NCBI GenBank assembly: GCA_023443025.1
Contig: JAEZWM010000033.1
Coordinates: 1 to 64,000, forward strand
Direction of reading: 5' to 3'
Source of the DNA: Bacillota bacterium
GTDB lineage: Bacteria; Bacillota; Clostridia; Tissierellales; Peptoniphilaceae
Length of the DNA stretch: 64,000 bases
Shown here: positions 36,253-45,423 of the stretch, piece by piece
Layout: every line of letters begins with the position of its first letter
Numbering within the stretch: the stretch's first letter is position 1
The notes under the pieces: model-generated
Seen by the model: only the letters and a program-made list of their open reading frames with translations
Databases searched by the model: none
What the model was told of the DNA's origin: nothing
Translations under genes and position numbers: made by a program

Positions 36253-37449
36253 ATGAAAATAGGAGCTATAGTTTGTGAGTATAACCCATTGCACAACGGT
36301 CATCTTTATCTAATTGATAAAGCAAAAAAAGATTATAATGTGGATATAATAATTGGCATCATGTCAGGATCATTTGTTCAACGAGGTGAGCCTGCCATTA
36401 TAAATAAATTTATTAGAGCAAAAGATGCAGTTATAAATGGGATTGATTTAGTAGTTGAACTTCCTACTTATTATTCTCTTCAAAGTGCTGAGTTTTTTGC
36501 TAATGGATCTGTAAAATTATTAAATAAATGTAATATTATTGATTATCAAATATTCGGTTCTGAATGTGGATCTATTGAGAGTTTAACCAAAAATCTTGAT
36601 GTAATAAAAAGTAGCAAATATAAAACATATCTACAACACTATTTGAATCAAGGTCATTCATATACATTTGCAAGTAGATACGCAATAAAAAACGCATCAA
36701 AGGAACTAGGTTTAGAGGCTTTATCAATTAAATCAAATGACATTTTAGGGATTGAGTATTTAAAGGCATTACAAGACACTAGAATTCAGCCCGTAACAAT
36801 TAAAAGAATTGGATCTGACTATCTCTCCCTTTCCATAGAGGACATAGTGATTTCTGCCACATCTATTAGAAATTTGATAAAAAACGATGAGGATGTCGAT
36901 ATAATAAAAGAACAGGTTCCTATTACGACCTTTAATCAGCTTCAGGCTTTTAAAAAGTCAAGGTTGAAAAAAGTATCACAAAATCTTTATAGTATTCTAA
37001 AGTTTTTGGTTTTTGTCGAAAAAAAGAATATGACAAATATTATTAGATATGAAAATGGTATGGAAAATCTTATACAAAATTCCATAATAAAATCAAATAA
37101 CTGGGATGAATTTATTTCTATATCTACATCTAAAAGGTACTCCTCTTCAAGGATTAGAAGATTTGTTTTATGTTATATTTTAGGAGTGACAAGTGATTTA
37201 GAAATAACTGACCAGGATTTATATATAAGACCTCTTGCGTTTAATGAAAACGGAATCAATGCTTTAAAACTTATTAAGGATAATTCAGATATTCCTATTA
37301 TTTCTAAGTTATCTAATTTTTATAATGCTAACAGCAATAAACTTTTGGATATAGAAATAAAAGCAACAAATTTATATAATCAAATTAATGAATCGAGAAT
37401 TATAAACGAAGATTTTATATATAGTCCTCAAAAAATAGAAAACAGCTAA
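36253..37449 (+). CDS. tmcAL: tRNA(Met) cytidine acetate ligase
   Basis: Uses ATP and free acetate to make N4-acetylcytidine at the wobble position of elongator tRNA-Met. The 398-residue protein begins with the nucleotidyltransferase motif IGAIVCEYNPLHNGHLYLI (HNGH-like HxGH), followed by GIMSGSFVQRGEPAI and VVELPTYYSLQSAEFFA, all typical of the YlbM/TmcAL family. ATG at 36253 with GAGGTG. It is one of only four plus-strand genes here and is divergent from ackA, whose product is acetate. It ends in a strong terminator. Confidence 0.93.
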   Translation: MKIGAIVCEYNPLHNGHLYLIDKAKKDYNVDIIIGIMSGSFVQRGEPAIINKFIRAKDAVINGIDLVVELPTYYSLQSAEFFANGSVKLLNKCNIIDYQIFGSECGSIESLTKNLDVIKSSKYKTYLQHYLNQGHSYTFASRYAIKNASKELGLEALSIKSNDILGIEYLKALQDTRIQPVTIKRIGSDYLSLSIEDIVISATSIRNLIKNDEDVDIIKEQVPITTFNQLQAFKKSRLKKVSQNLYSILKFLVFVEKKNMTNIIRYENGMENLIQNSIIKSNNWDEFISISTSKRYSSSRIRRFVLCYILGVTSDLEITDQDLYIRPLAFNENGINALKLIKDNSDIPIISKLSNFYNANSNKLLDIEIKATNLYNQINESRIINEDFIYSPQKIENS

Positions 37450-37470
37450 TCTTGGCGATTAGCTGTTTTT
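37441..37470 (+). terminator. terminator of tmcAL, two-way
   Basis: AACAGCTAATC and GATTAGCTGTT form an eleven-pair stem with a five-base loop, followed by TTTTT on the plus strand. On the minus strand A/T-rich sequence follows, so it can also end the convergent minus-strand gene. Confidence 0.88.
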
Positions 37471-37471
37471 A

Positions 37472-37948
37472 TTAGTTTTTCCTTAATTCTTCTCTATTTT
37501 CTTCTAGAACATTCAGCACGCCTTTTAATCTCTCTTGTGTTTGTGCCAATATATCGTCTACATAGGTAATACTTTGTATTTTCATTGTTCTAGCTGATTG
37601 CTCTGCTTTAGCTTGTAGTGATTGTGCTTTGTTTCTTGCTTCTATTACAACTTCATGTTCATTAACTAGACCTTCAAACTTTTGTCTAGCTTCTTCAGTT
37701 ATTCTCTCTGATTCTTTTTGAGCTTCTGATATTACTACATCAGCTTCTCTTTGTGCTTCTGATAGTATTCTTTCTCTTTCTTCAGTAATCCAAGCCGCTT
37801 GTTTGATTTCTTCAGGTAGATTTTGTCTCATTTCATGAATTATATCATATAACTCGTCAGCATCTACCATTACTTTTTTCGAAAATGGTACCGATCCGGC
37901 ATCTTCGATTAAATCTTCAATTTCTTCAATTAATTGTACTATATCCAT
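37472..37948 (-). CDS. coiled-coil protein of unknown function downstream of coaD
   Basis: A 158-residue, highly charged protein with no signal peptide or membrane segment. It starts MDIVQLIEEIEDLIEDAGSV, then a short linker and a long predicted helix from about residue 55 to 155 rich in Glu, Gln, Arg and Ala with heptad-like spacing. It resembles ATP synthase b-subunit or DivIVA-like coiled coils in composition only. A longer frame opens at 38035, but GGGAGG before the ATG at 37948 marks the start. It begins 13 bases after coaD, so it is likely co-transcribed with rsmD and coaD. Function unknown. Confidence 0.82.
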   Translation of the reverse strand: MDIVQLIEEIEDLIEDAGSVPFSKKVMVDADELYDIIHEMRQNLPEEIKQAAWITEERERILSEAQREADVVISEAQKESERITEEARQKFEGLVNEHEVVIEARNKAQSLQAKAEQSARTMKIQSITYVDDILAQTQERLKGVLNVLEENREELRKN

Positions 37949-37961
37949 TTTAACATCCTCC

Positions 37962-38441
37962 CTATTTACATCCATATTTGGCTTTAATTCGTTCTTCGAT
38001 TGTTGAAGGAACAAATCTAGAAATCTCTCCACCATATGATGCTATTTCTTTTACTATGCTAGAGCTTAAATAAGAGTACTTAGTATCCGATACCAGAAAC
38101 ATCGTTTCAACCTCTGGATAAAGCTGCTTATTATAAAGCGACATTTGCATTTCATACTCATAGTCAGAAACCGCTCTTAAACCACGTATAATTACATCTG
38201 CTTTCATCTTTTTAGCATAGTCTATCAAAAGTCCATCAAAGTTGTCAACCTGAACATTATCATAACCTGAAGTTAATTCTTTAATCATGCTAACTCTTTC
38301 CTCAGTAGAAAAGACAACATTTTTATTCTGGTTGTTAAGAACAGCAACAATTACCTTGGTAAATTTGTTTGCACATCTATTAATAATGTCTAAGTGTCCA
38401 TATGTTATAGGATCAAAACTACCCGGATAAATTGCTATCAT
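37962..38441 (-). CDS. coaD: pantetheine-phosphate adenylyltransferase
   Basis: Makes dephospho-CoA from 4'-phosphopantetheine and ATP. The 159-residue protein has the nucleotidyltransferase motif [16 protein letters not shown] near residues 5-20 and the C-terminal [16 protein letters not shown] segment (ISSTxVR equivalent). ATG at 38441 with GGAGGT. It overlaps the end of rsmD by 23 bases, the usual neighbour in Firmicutes. Confidence 0.97.
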   Translation of the reverse strand: MIAIYPGSFDPITYGHLDIINRCANKFTKVIVAVLNNQNKNVVFSTEERVSMIKELTSGYDNVQVDNFDGLLIDYAKKMKADVIIRGLRAVSDYEYEMQMSLYNKQLYPEVETMFLVSDTKYSYLSSSIVKEIASYGGEISRFVPSTIEERIKAKYGCK

Positions 38442-38982
38442 CTAAAACCTCCTCTACTAAGAAGAATAAATAAGTACTACCATAACGCCTTTCATCAATT
38501 AACTTATAACCGGGCGTTTCTTTTAAATACTTATCAGACTCGATTACCAATAACGCATTTTTATTAAGTAAACTATAATCAGCGATATAAGAAAGTGCTT
38601 CATACTCGAGATCCATTCCATAAGGTGGGTCTATGAATACAATATCAAATCTTATTGTCCCTGCAATTTTTTTCAAGGTAGATCTAAAGTCACCGCGATA
38701 TAAACTGAAATTTTCAAAGTCTAAGCCCTTAATATTAGACTGTATAACTTTATAGTTTTCATATCTTAGTTCATTAAAATAAACCGTTTTGGCCCCTCTA
38801 CTTAAAGCTTCACACCCTATTGATCCGCTCCCACTGAACAAGTCTAGAACCACAGCATTGTGTATCCTATTAGATAAAATATTAAATAAGGATTCTTTTA
38901 TTCTATCTTCAGTTGGTCTAACCGATTTATCTTTGGGTGATATCAGTTTCCTACCTTTTTTTTCACCAGCAATTATTCGCAT
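38419..38982 (-). CDS. rsmD: 16S rRNA (guanine(966)-N2)-methyltransferase
   Basis: Methylates G966 of 16S rRNA on assembled 30S particles. The 187-residue protein starts [13 protein letters not shown] and has [15 protein letters not shown], the SAM-binding [19 protein letters not shown], and the catalytic DPPYGMDLE motif. ATG at 38982 with GAGGAC. It overlaps coaD and lies 45 bases after recG. Confidence 0.95.
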   Translation of the reverse strand: MRIIAGEKKGRKLISPKDKSVRPTEDRIKESLFNILSNRIHNAVVLDLFSGSGSIGCEALSRGAKTVYFNELRYENYKVIQSNIKGLDFENFSLYRGDFRSTLKKIAGTIRFDIVFIDPPYGMDLEYEALSYIADYSLLNKNALLVIESDKYLKETPGYKLIDERRYGSTYLFFLVEEVLDDSNLSG

Positions 38983-39027
38983 AATAGTCCTCTTTATATA
39001 ATATCAGAATTCTTTGAAATAATAAAG

Positions 39028-41040
39028 CTAATTTAAAGATTTTGAAGAAATAAGTCTGTCAATTGTTTTCATAACCATAGACTTGATTGCTTTATTCTCG
39101 ATTAAATCGAGCTTAGGGTCTGTCTTAATGATGTTTTTTGCATCGCTGTTTGCAAATTCAAGTATCTTTTTAAAATCAGCTCCATCATTATGAAGTATCG
39201 ATGAACCGTGTTGTAAATGACCAAGTATTTCTCCAGGTCCACGAAGCTCTAAATCTTTATCCGCTATAACAAAACCATCATTGCTTTTTTCCAAAACTGC
39301 CATTCTTTCTCGTGCATTTTTTGAGTTAGAAGTACAAATCATTACACAATAAGATTGATAGTTGCCCCTTCCGACTCGGCCACGTAATTGATGTAACTGA
39401 GCCAGACCAAACCTTTCAGAATTATAAATTACCATAACTGTAGCATTGGGAATATCTACCCCAACTTCTACTACCGTAGTAGATATCAGTACAGAAAATT
39501 CATTATTCTTGAATTGTCCTATTATTTCTTCTTGTTCATCTTTTGAAAGTTGTCCATGCAGTACCTTCGATTTAATATTAATATAGTTTGAAAGACGTTC
39601 ATAAATATCATACACTGTTTCTAAATTCGTTTCATCTTCTGATTCTATGGCCGGACATACTATATATGCTTGTCTACCATTTTCTATATGTTTAGCGATA
39701 AAATCAAATACGCGCTTTTCATAGGATTTATTTACGGTATAGGTCTCTATAGGTAATCTTCCACTTGGCAACACCTTAATAGTCGAAATATCTAAATCAC
39801 CATAGATAGTAAGTGCTAAGGTTCTAGGAATAGGCGTCGCAGACATTACTAAGACATGTGGATTCTCTCCTTTAGAAATCAACTCACCTCTCTGTTTAAC
39901 TCCAAAACGATGCTGTTCGTCAGTAATTACTAGACCTAAATTTTTAAATACTACATCTTTTTGAATTAGTGCATGAGTGCCAATTAATACATCCAATTTT
40001 CCGGATTCTAGTTTTTTCTTTATTTCTCTTTTATGGCTAGAAGGCGTACTTCCGGTAAGCAATGCAGTTCTAATTCCAAGATTTTCTAATCTATCGACAT
40101 AATTATCATAGTGTTGCTTTGCAAGAACTTCAGTCGGCGCTATAAATGCACATTGATTATTATTTGAAGCCGAAAATACAGCGGCTAATATTGCAACTAT
40201 AGTCTTACCTGAGCCTACATCTCCCTGTATAATCCTATTCATAGGTACAGAAGATTCCATATCTTTAAATATATCTTCTAAAACTTTTGCCTGGTCTGTT
40301 GTAAGATTAAATTCTAAAGCATTCAATAATTTATTTACAATACTATAGCTGCTATTAATTGGTGCACTTTCCTGCAATTGATTTTGTCTTATATAATTTA
40401 GTGATATGATTAGTAGCAACAATTCTTGATATAGAAGCCGCTTTTTACTTTTATTAATATCTTCATATCTAAACGGACGGTGTACTAACTCATATGCTGT
40501 TTTTAAGTCCACTAATTGTCTAAGAGTTAATAAATTCTGTGGAAGAAAATCATCAACAGGCGTAGAATCTAACGTTTGACTAATAAATCTTCTTAATTCA
40601 TTTTGAAAAAGCCCTTTTGATAATTGGTATAAAGGCACAAGTCCAAGTGTACTATTATTATCCAAAAGTTCCGGATTGTACATAGTATATTTTTTAGAAG
40701 ATTCATTAATTTGTCCATAAAACAAGTATTCTTTACCGATTTCTAATTTTCTAGCTGTATATATATCATGGAAATAATTGATTTCACATTGATTGCTTTC
40801 ATCAAAAGCCTTAATAGAAGTTAACATTCCCTTAGAGGTACGAATAGGCCTTGATTTTGACTTTATGGTTAACTTATACATAGCCTTTCGATCAACGAGA
40901 TTATTGTTTAACTTAAAAACTTCACGTTTATCTTCATAATTTATAGGTAGAAAATCTAATAAATCCCTTTTTTTGTATATTCCTAATTTATTTAAAAGAG
41001 TGGCCTTTTTAGGGCCAACTCCTTTTATATCATTCAACAT
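39028..41040 (-). CDS. recG: ATP-dependent DNA helicase RecG
   Basis: Reverses stalled replication forks and moves branched DNA. The 670-residue protein has an N-terminal helix-hairpin-helix (DIKGVGPKKATLLNKLGI), the wedge OB domain, then helicase motifs: Walker A IIQGDVGSGKT, DEQHRFGVKQR, VMSATPIPRTLALT, and the later STTVVEVGVDIPNA and QLRGRVGRG. ATG at 41040 follows the fakA stop codon with no gap, so translation is probably coupled. Confidence 0.97.
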   Translation of the reverse strand: MLNDIKGVGPKKATLLNKLGIYKKRDLLDFLPINYEDKREVFKLNNNLVDRKAMYKLTIKSKSRPIRTSKGMLTSIKAFDESNQCEINYFHDIYTARKLEIGKEYLFYGQINESSKKYTMYNPELLDNNSTLGLVPLYQLSKGLFQNELRRFISQTLDSTPVDDFLPQNLLTLRQLVDLKTAYELVHRPFRYEDINKSKKRLLYQELLLLIISLNYIRQNQLQESAPINSSYSIVNKLLNALEFNLTTDQAKVLEDIFKDMESSVPMNRIIQGDVGSGKTIVAILAAVFSASNNNQCAFIAPTEVLAKQHYDNYVDRLENLGIRTALLTGSTPSSHKREIKKKLESGKLDVLIGTHALIQKDVVFKNLGLVITDEQHRFGVKQRGELISKGENPHVLVMSATPIPRTLALTIYGDLDISTIKVLPSGRLPIETYTVNKSYEKRVFDFIAKHIENGRQAYIVCPAIESEDETNLETVYDIYERLSNYINIKSKVLHGQLSKDEQEEIIGQFKNNEFSVLISTTVVEVGVDIPNATVMVIYNSERFGLAQLHQLRGRVGRGNYQSYCVMICTSNSKNARERMAVLEKSNDGFVIADKDLELRGPGEILGHLQHGSSILHNDGADFKKILEFANSDAKNIIKTDPKLDLIENKAIKSMVMKTIDRLISSKSLN

Positions 41041-42666
41041 TTATTCTATTGAAATTATGAAATTATAAACAGGCTGATTGCCTTCCACTAATTCAACATC
41101 AAACTCAGGGTATTTCCTTTCTATAGATTCCACAAGTCTATTAGCAAGCTCTTGATTTGTATCACTTCCATAGAAAACTGTAATTAAGGAATCCTCTTCT
41201 TTAACTGACTTATCGATTAAATCAACCGTGGATGTAAATAGGTCGGGATTACTTAATACTATTTTGCCGTTTAAAAGTCCAATATAATCATCTTTTTTAA
41301 TAACTATTCCGTCGTTTTCAGAGTCTCGAACAGCATAAGTTACTTGAAGAGTTTTAACATTCTCAATTGCTGCATTCATTTCTTTAAGATTATCCTTTAA
41401 AGACTCCCCTTCATCAAAACTTAAAATTGCCGAAAAACCTTGTGGGATAGTAGTAGTTTGTATTACATGCGCACTTTTTTCAGTTATATCTACAGCTTGT
41501 TTTGCTGCAAGGATTATATTTTTATTATTAGGGAGAATAAATATATTTTTTGCATTTATTTCCTCTAAAGCATTTAAAAAGTCTTCGGTTGAAGGGTTCA
41601 TTGTCTGACCACCTGATATAATCACATCAACGCCAAGTTCTTTAAATAACATATTCATACCCTCACCGGATGAAACAGCAATAAACGCATATTCGGTAGG
41701 TTCAGATTGAACTGGAGTTTCTTTAATTTTACTATTTTGATTAAGTTTTTCATTTTGGAGTCTCATATTATCAATTTTTATATCTGATAATGGTCCTATT
41801 TTTAATGCAATTTCCATTACTTCGCCTGGATTATTGGTGTGTATATGAACTTTTGTGATATTATCGTCCGCTACAACGATTAGTGAATCGCCATAATTAG
41901 ATAATGTCTCCCTTAACTGCATGTAATTTCCATCACTTTTATTAATCATAAACTCTGTACAATAACCGAATTTAATATTCTCTGACTCTGAATGTGCTCT
42001 ATTTGCAAAAGTATTAAAACTTTCTACAGATGGTGTATATTCAACCTCATCGGATAGGAATCCTTGAACTAATCCTTCCAATATTATTAAATAACCCTTA
42101 CCACCAGCATCTACAACACCGGCTTCTTTTAATTGAGGAAGCATATCCGGTGTTAGTTCTAAGACTCTATAACCCTCTTTTATAACATCCTGCATAAAAA
42201 GCATAACATCATCGTATTCTTTATAGTGCTCCTCAGCAAACTCTGCCATCATTCTTGCAACTGTAAGTATTGTACCCTCAGTAGGCTTCATGACAGCATT
42301 ATAAGCAATTCTGGCAGACTCTTTAAAAGCCTTATTAATATCTGCTACGTCTGCCTTTATAACATCAGTAAGTCCTAAACTAAATCCTCTAAGTAGCTGA
42401 GATAGAATTACCCCAGAATTACCTCTAGCTCCCATAAGGGATCCTGATGATGCAGCTTTAGCAACATTAGTAACAGTTAGCTCATCAACATTTAGCACTG
42501 ATTTAAGTGCAGATTGCATAGTTAAAGACATATTAGTTCCGGTATCTCCATCTGGCACCGGAAAAACATTTAGCGCATTTACTTCTTCTTTACTTTTTTC
42601 TAACATTTGAACTGACACTCTAAAACCTTGGCTGAGTGTCTGTCCATCAATATACTTCATATTCAT
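41041..42666 (-). CDS. fakA: fatty acid kinase subunit A (DhaK-like, YloV)
   Basis: ATP-binding subunit that phosphorylates fatty acids held by FakB partners, producing acyl phosphate for PlsX/PlsY. The N-terminal DhaL domain (about 1-200) has LNVFPVPDGDTGTNMSLTM and GARGNSGVILSQLLRGF. A middle domain (about 220-310) and a C-terminal EDD-like domain follow. The 541-residue length fits YloV. ATG at 42666 with GAGGT. It follows asp23 in the usual order. FakB genes are not in this window. Confidence 0.93.
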   Translation of the reverse strand: MNMKYIDGQTLSQGFRVSVQMLEKSKEEVNALNVFPVPDGDTGTNMSLTMQSALKSVLNVDELTVTNVAKAASSGSLMGARGNSGVILSQLLRGFSLGLTDVIKADVADINKAFKESARIAYNAVMKPTEGTILTVARMMAEFAEEHYKEYDDVMLFMQDVIKEGYRVLELTPDMLPQLKEAGVVDAGGKGYLIILEGLVQGFLSDEVEYTPSVESFNTFANRAHSESENIKFGYCTEFMINKSDGNYMQLRETLSNYGDSLIVVADDNITKVHIHTNNPGEVMEIALKIGPLSDIKIDNMRLQNEKLNQNSKIKETPVQSEPTEYAFIAVSSGEGMNMLFKELGVDVIISGGQTMNPSTEDFLNALEEINAKNIFILPNNKNIILAAKQAVDITEKSAHVIQTTTIPQGFSAILSFDEGESLKDNLKEMNAAIENVKTLQVTYAVRDSENDGIVIKKDDYIGLLNGKIVLSNPDLFTSTVDLIDKSVKEEDSLITVFYGSDTNQELANRLVESIERKYPEFDVELVEGNQPVYNFIISIE

Positions 42667-42683
42667 GACAATACCTCACCCAA

Positions 42684-43034
42684 TTATGATCTAATTCCTT
42701 GTACATATACATTTACAAGAATAACATTTACCCCTATTATTTTTTCTACTCTATATTTAACTGTATCTATGATGTTTTGAGTTACAGTTCCAATCTTGAT
42801 TCCATACTCTAAAACAACGTCCAAATGTATTATAATACCATTTTCGGTACTTTCGATTCTTACTCCCTTAGACATATTTTCTTTTCTTAACAATGTCATC
42901 AACCCATCGGTTGCATTCCTATACGCTAGTCCGACTATTCCATAACTACTCATAGCCGCTTCAGATGCAACACTAGCAATTACTGAATCATTTATAGAAA
43001 CACGTCCATACTCATTTTTATAATTAGATGTCAT
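42684..43034 (-). CDS. Asp23/Gls24 family envelope-stress protein (YloU type)
   Basis: A 116-residue DUF322 protein. The core YGRVSINDSVIASVASEAAMSSYGIVGLA and VRIESTENGIIIHLDVVLEYG segments match Asp23-like proteins, which associate with the membrane in staphylococci. The longer upstream starts at 43052 and 43040 are too close to the GGAGG site, so the ATG at 43034 is chosen. It is paired with fakA as in many Firmicutes (yloU-yloV) and is divergent from rpmB. Confidence 0.92.
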   Translation of the reverse strand: MTSNYKNEYGRVSINDSVIASVASEAAMSSYGIVGLAYRNATDGLMTLLRKENMSKGVRIESTENGIIIHLDVVLEYGIKIGTVTQNIIDTVKYRVEKIIGVNVILVNVYVQGIRS

Positions 43035-43083
43035 GTTCATCCTCCGTTTCAATCTATATTTAGAATTATATTTTCACAATATT

Positions 43084-43112
43084 ATTATACCAGTCAAAAG
43101 AATATCTTGCAA
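43084..43112 (-). promoter_or_regulatory. promoter for asp23-fakA
   Basis: TTGCAA (43107-43112) and TATAAT (43084-43089) with 17-base spacing and TGG before TATAAT (extended -10). The TTGCAA hexamer is palindromic and also serves the rpmB promoter on the other strand. Confidence 0.7.
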
Positions 43113-43136
43113 AGTAATATATGATTATGCTATAAT
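43107..43136 (+). promoter_or_regulatory. promoter for rpmB
   Basis: TTGCAA (43107-43112) and TATAAT (43131-43136) with 18-base spacing and TGC before TATAAT (extended -10). It shares its -35 with the divergent asp23 promoter. Confidence 0.7.
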
Positions 43137-43177
43137 TATAAAAGTCATTGAAGAAGATTATGCTTGGAGGTGTTGAA

Positions 43178-43369
43178 ATGGCAAAAACTTGCGAATTATG
43201 TGGAAAGACTAGACAATTCGGCAATAAGATCACTTTCTCACATAGAAGATTAAATAGATCCTGGGCTCCAAATATCAGAAAAGTTAGAGCACTTGTTGAT
43301 GGATCAGTTAAAAGAATAAATGTATGTACTAGATGTATAAAATCAGGAAAAGTAGAAAGACCTATGTAA
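43178..43369 (+). CDS. rpmB: 50S ribosomal protein L28
   Basis: Small large-subunit protein of 63 residues. It has AKTCELCGKTRQFGNKITFSHRR and a second cysteine pair CTRCIKSGKV, forming the zinc-binding type of L28. An in-frame upstream ATG at 43148 exists, but GGAGGTG before the ATG at 43178 marks the start. The gene is monocistronic, with its own promoter and a strong terminator, and is divergent from asp23-fakA as in Bacillus. Confidence 0.97.
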   Translation: MAKTCELCGKTRQFGNKITFSHRRLNRSWAPNIRKVRALVDGSVKRINVCTRCIKSGKVERPM

Positions 43370-43387
43370 TTTACATTTATTAACTCG

Positions 43388-43414
43388 CGGTATAGCTTAA
43401 GCTATACCGTTTTT
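43388..43414 (+). terminator. terminator of rpmB
   Basis: A perfect 22-base palindrome (43388-43409; arms CGGTATAGCTT) is followed by TTTTT. It lies 18 bases after the rpmB stop. Confidence 0.9.
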
Positions 43415-43433
43415 AAAATTTTAAATACAAATT

Positions 43434-43466
43434 AAAAGGAATCCGAAACAAATACGGATTCCTTTT
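43434..43466 (-). terminator. terminator of the anti-sigma gene, two-way
   Basis: AAAAGGAATCCG pairs with CGGATTCCTTTT around a nine-base loop. T-runs occur on both strands, so it can stop transcription in both directions at this convergent junction. Confidence 0.85.
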
Positions 43467-43473
43467 TGATAAA

Positions 43474-44832
43474 TCAATAATTAAATTCTCCCTTGTAAAT
43501 CTCTCCACCATCAAAAAACGTTGAATCGATAGCACATACATAGTATACCGAATAAACATTATAACCATCTTGCTCTGTATTCATATCCATTATAAACCTA
43601 TAGAAAGGGATTTGAGGATTGTGTTTTAAACCCATATATCTTATAGAGATTCCTACAATTTCATTCGATTTATCAATTTTATCAGAGTTGCTAGATGTAT
43701 ACTGACCATTATAGAGCTTTGCCCTTGCATCATCGATACCTATTACAGGATAATTGTCATATACTTCATAATCATCAAAATTATCCAAGTGGATAGCAAT
43801 AAGTCCATTCTCAAAAGATGCACCCAGATAGGTGGTTTTAAGAGAATAGTTTACCAGTTTTCCTACATCGGTTTCTGAACTATCGTATACCGACAAAAGA
43901 TATCTTCTTTTGCCATCAGTATTATATCCGGTAGAAACAATAGCCACTTCAGGATTTTTATAAGCATATACCTGGTTATATTTTTCCTTCAAATACTCTG
44001 CTATTAATCTTTCTTTTTCGCCTTCAGGTTGCACAGCTTCCAAATCAAGATCCTCAAACTTAGAAATATTATTGAATATTATTTTCGGAGTAATATTGCT
44101 GTCAACAATAATTCTATAATCCTCATTCACTGCTTCATATGAGTAGCCTCCATATATATGATATGGTACTTTTTCATCTTTATTTCTAAAACTCTCTACC
44201 AATTCATTGATATAGTCAGGATTGTCTTCATTTAATACAATTTCAAAATCACTTCCATATAGTCCAAGGCGGCTTATTATTTGAAGTAATTTTTCTCTCA
44301 TGCGTAAAGTGTTTGGTGGTAGCGCATTACCATCATCATAGACTATATACTTAGGAGTATAGACCGGCATTTCCTCTATTTTCATAGATTCATTATATGG
44401 GTTAGGGTTTATCAATTCCTCTGGATTATTAGCTAAAAATGTTTCACTTCCCATTCCCTGGAAATAATTAGCAGCATATAGAGGTTTTTTCTGTACAAAT
44501 TCTACGGATTTTACTTTTTCATCATCTTCATTTATCACAGTTTCATCTTTTTCTTTTGTCACGGTTTGATCATCTATTTTATTGTCATCTTTGACTATTT
44601 TTTCATCGTTTTCTTTTATTTCTTCATTTCTTTCTTCTTCGACTACTACTTTAGGGTCTCTGTTTACAATATAATTTACAGAATAAACTCCTATAATAAG
44701 CAATGCACATGCAGCTGCTATAGCAATTAACCTAAAGATTGACTTGTTTTTTACCTTTTCAACTTCCATAGCCTCAGCAATAAATTTGTCGTCTATTTCT
44801 CCAATCGCATTAAAAATATCTATAGATCTCAT
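43474..44832 (-). CDS. membrane-anchored anti-sigma factor (predicted)
   Basis: A 452-residue single-pass membrane protein encoded directly after an ECF sigma factor. The cytoplasmic N-terminus has SIDIFNAIGEIDDKFIAEAME, the short motif found at the start of many clostridial ECF-linked anti-sigma factors. A membrane helix spans about 31-53 (LIAIAAACALLIIGVYSV). A very acidic and lysine-rich linker (about 60-110) and a roughly 330-residue outer domain that I do not recognise follow. The ATG overlaps the sigma stop (ATGA). Anti-sigma function is inferred from position and layout. RseP-like proteases could process it. Confidence 0.75.
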   Translation of the reverse strand: MRSIDIFNAIGEIDDKFIAEAMEVEKVKNKSIFRLIAIAAACALLIIGVYSVNYIVNRDPKVVVEEERNEEIKENDEKIVKDDNKIDDQTVTKEKDETVINEDDEKVKSVEFVQKKPLYAANYFQGMGSETFLANNPEELINPNPYNESMKIEEMPVYTPKYIVYDDGNALPPNTLRMREKLLQIISRLGLYGSDFEIVLNEDNPDYINELVESFRNKDEKVPYHIYGGYSYEAVNEDYRIIVDSNITPKIIFNNISKFEDLDLEAVQPEGEKERLIAEYLKEKYNQVYAYKNPEVAIVSTGYNTDGKRRYLLSVYDSSETDVGKLVNYSLKTTYLGASFENGLIAIHLDNFDDYEVYDNYPVIGIDDARAKLYNGQYTSSNSDKIDKSNEIVGISIRYMGLKHNPQIPFYRFIMDMNTEQDGYNVYSVYYVCAIDSTFFDGGEIYKGEFNY

Positions 44833-45398
44833 ACCATAACCCCCTTATCGTTAAGGTACTCTCTTAAATCGTTTCTAATCCTAAATAAAGCTGATTTTAT
44901 TTTTGATTCTGTGAAATTTGTTCTTTTCGATATATCTCTAATACTCTCTGAATAAAAATATCTTAAAACAAAGATTTTACGTTTTTCAACAGGTTGATTT
45001 GAAAGGAATTCATTAATGTATCCAACCAATTCATTGTAATCAAAAGTTTTTTCCACATTATTTACTGCAGGTATAATCTCTGCAAGCTCCTCAAGGACAT
45101 AATCAATTTGCCCAATTCTTCTTTTTAAGGTCTTCTGACTCTTATACCTATTAATCGCAAGATTTCTTGATATCTTTGCTATATAAGCCGAAAAGATAAT
45201 TGGGATGGTTGTGGGTATATCATTCCAAATGTTTAAATAAGTATCGTTTACACATTCTTCAACATCACTATTTAGTTTAAGTATATTATTTATTATCTTT
45301 CTAATATAAGCGCCATATTTTCTATCGGTTTCAACGATAGCATTCTCATTTCGTTTCCAGTATAAATCTATAAGTATTTCTTCGTCCGGTCTTTTCAT
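44829..45398 (-). CDS. ECF-type RNA polymerase sigma factor
   Basis: A 189-residue sigma-70 family protein with only regions 2 and 4. Region 2 shows DVEECVNDTYLNIWNDIP and FSAYIAKISRNLAINRYKSQ; region 4 shows QPVEKRKIFVLRYFYSESIRDIS and a helix-turn-helix with ESKIKSALFRIRNDLREYL. A GTG at 45416 opens the frame, but GGGAGGG before the ATG at 45398 fixes the start. A TGAAAC-N16-TGTC element lies just upstream, suggesting that it transcribes itself. It is coupled to its anti-sigma gene. The target genes are unknown; nearby envelope genes are candidates. Confidence 0.92.
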   Translation of the reverse strand: MKRPDEEILIDLYWKRNENAIVETDRKYGAYIRKIINNILKLNSDVEECVNDTYLNIWNDIPTTIPIIFSAYIAKISRNLAINRYKSQKTLKRRIGQIDYVLEELAEIIPAVNNVEKTFDYNELVGYINEFLSNQPVEKRKIFVLRYFYSESIRDISKRTNFTESKIKSALFRIRNDLREYLNDKGVMV

Positions 45399-45423
45399 GT
45401 TTATCCCTCCCTTCACTTATATA

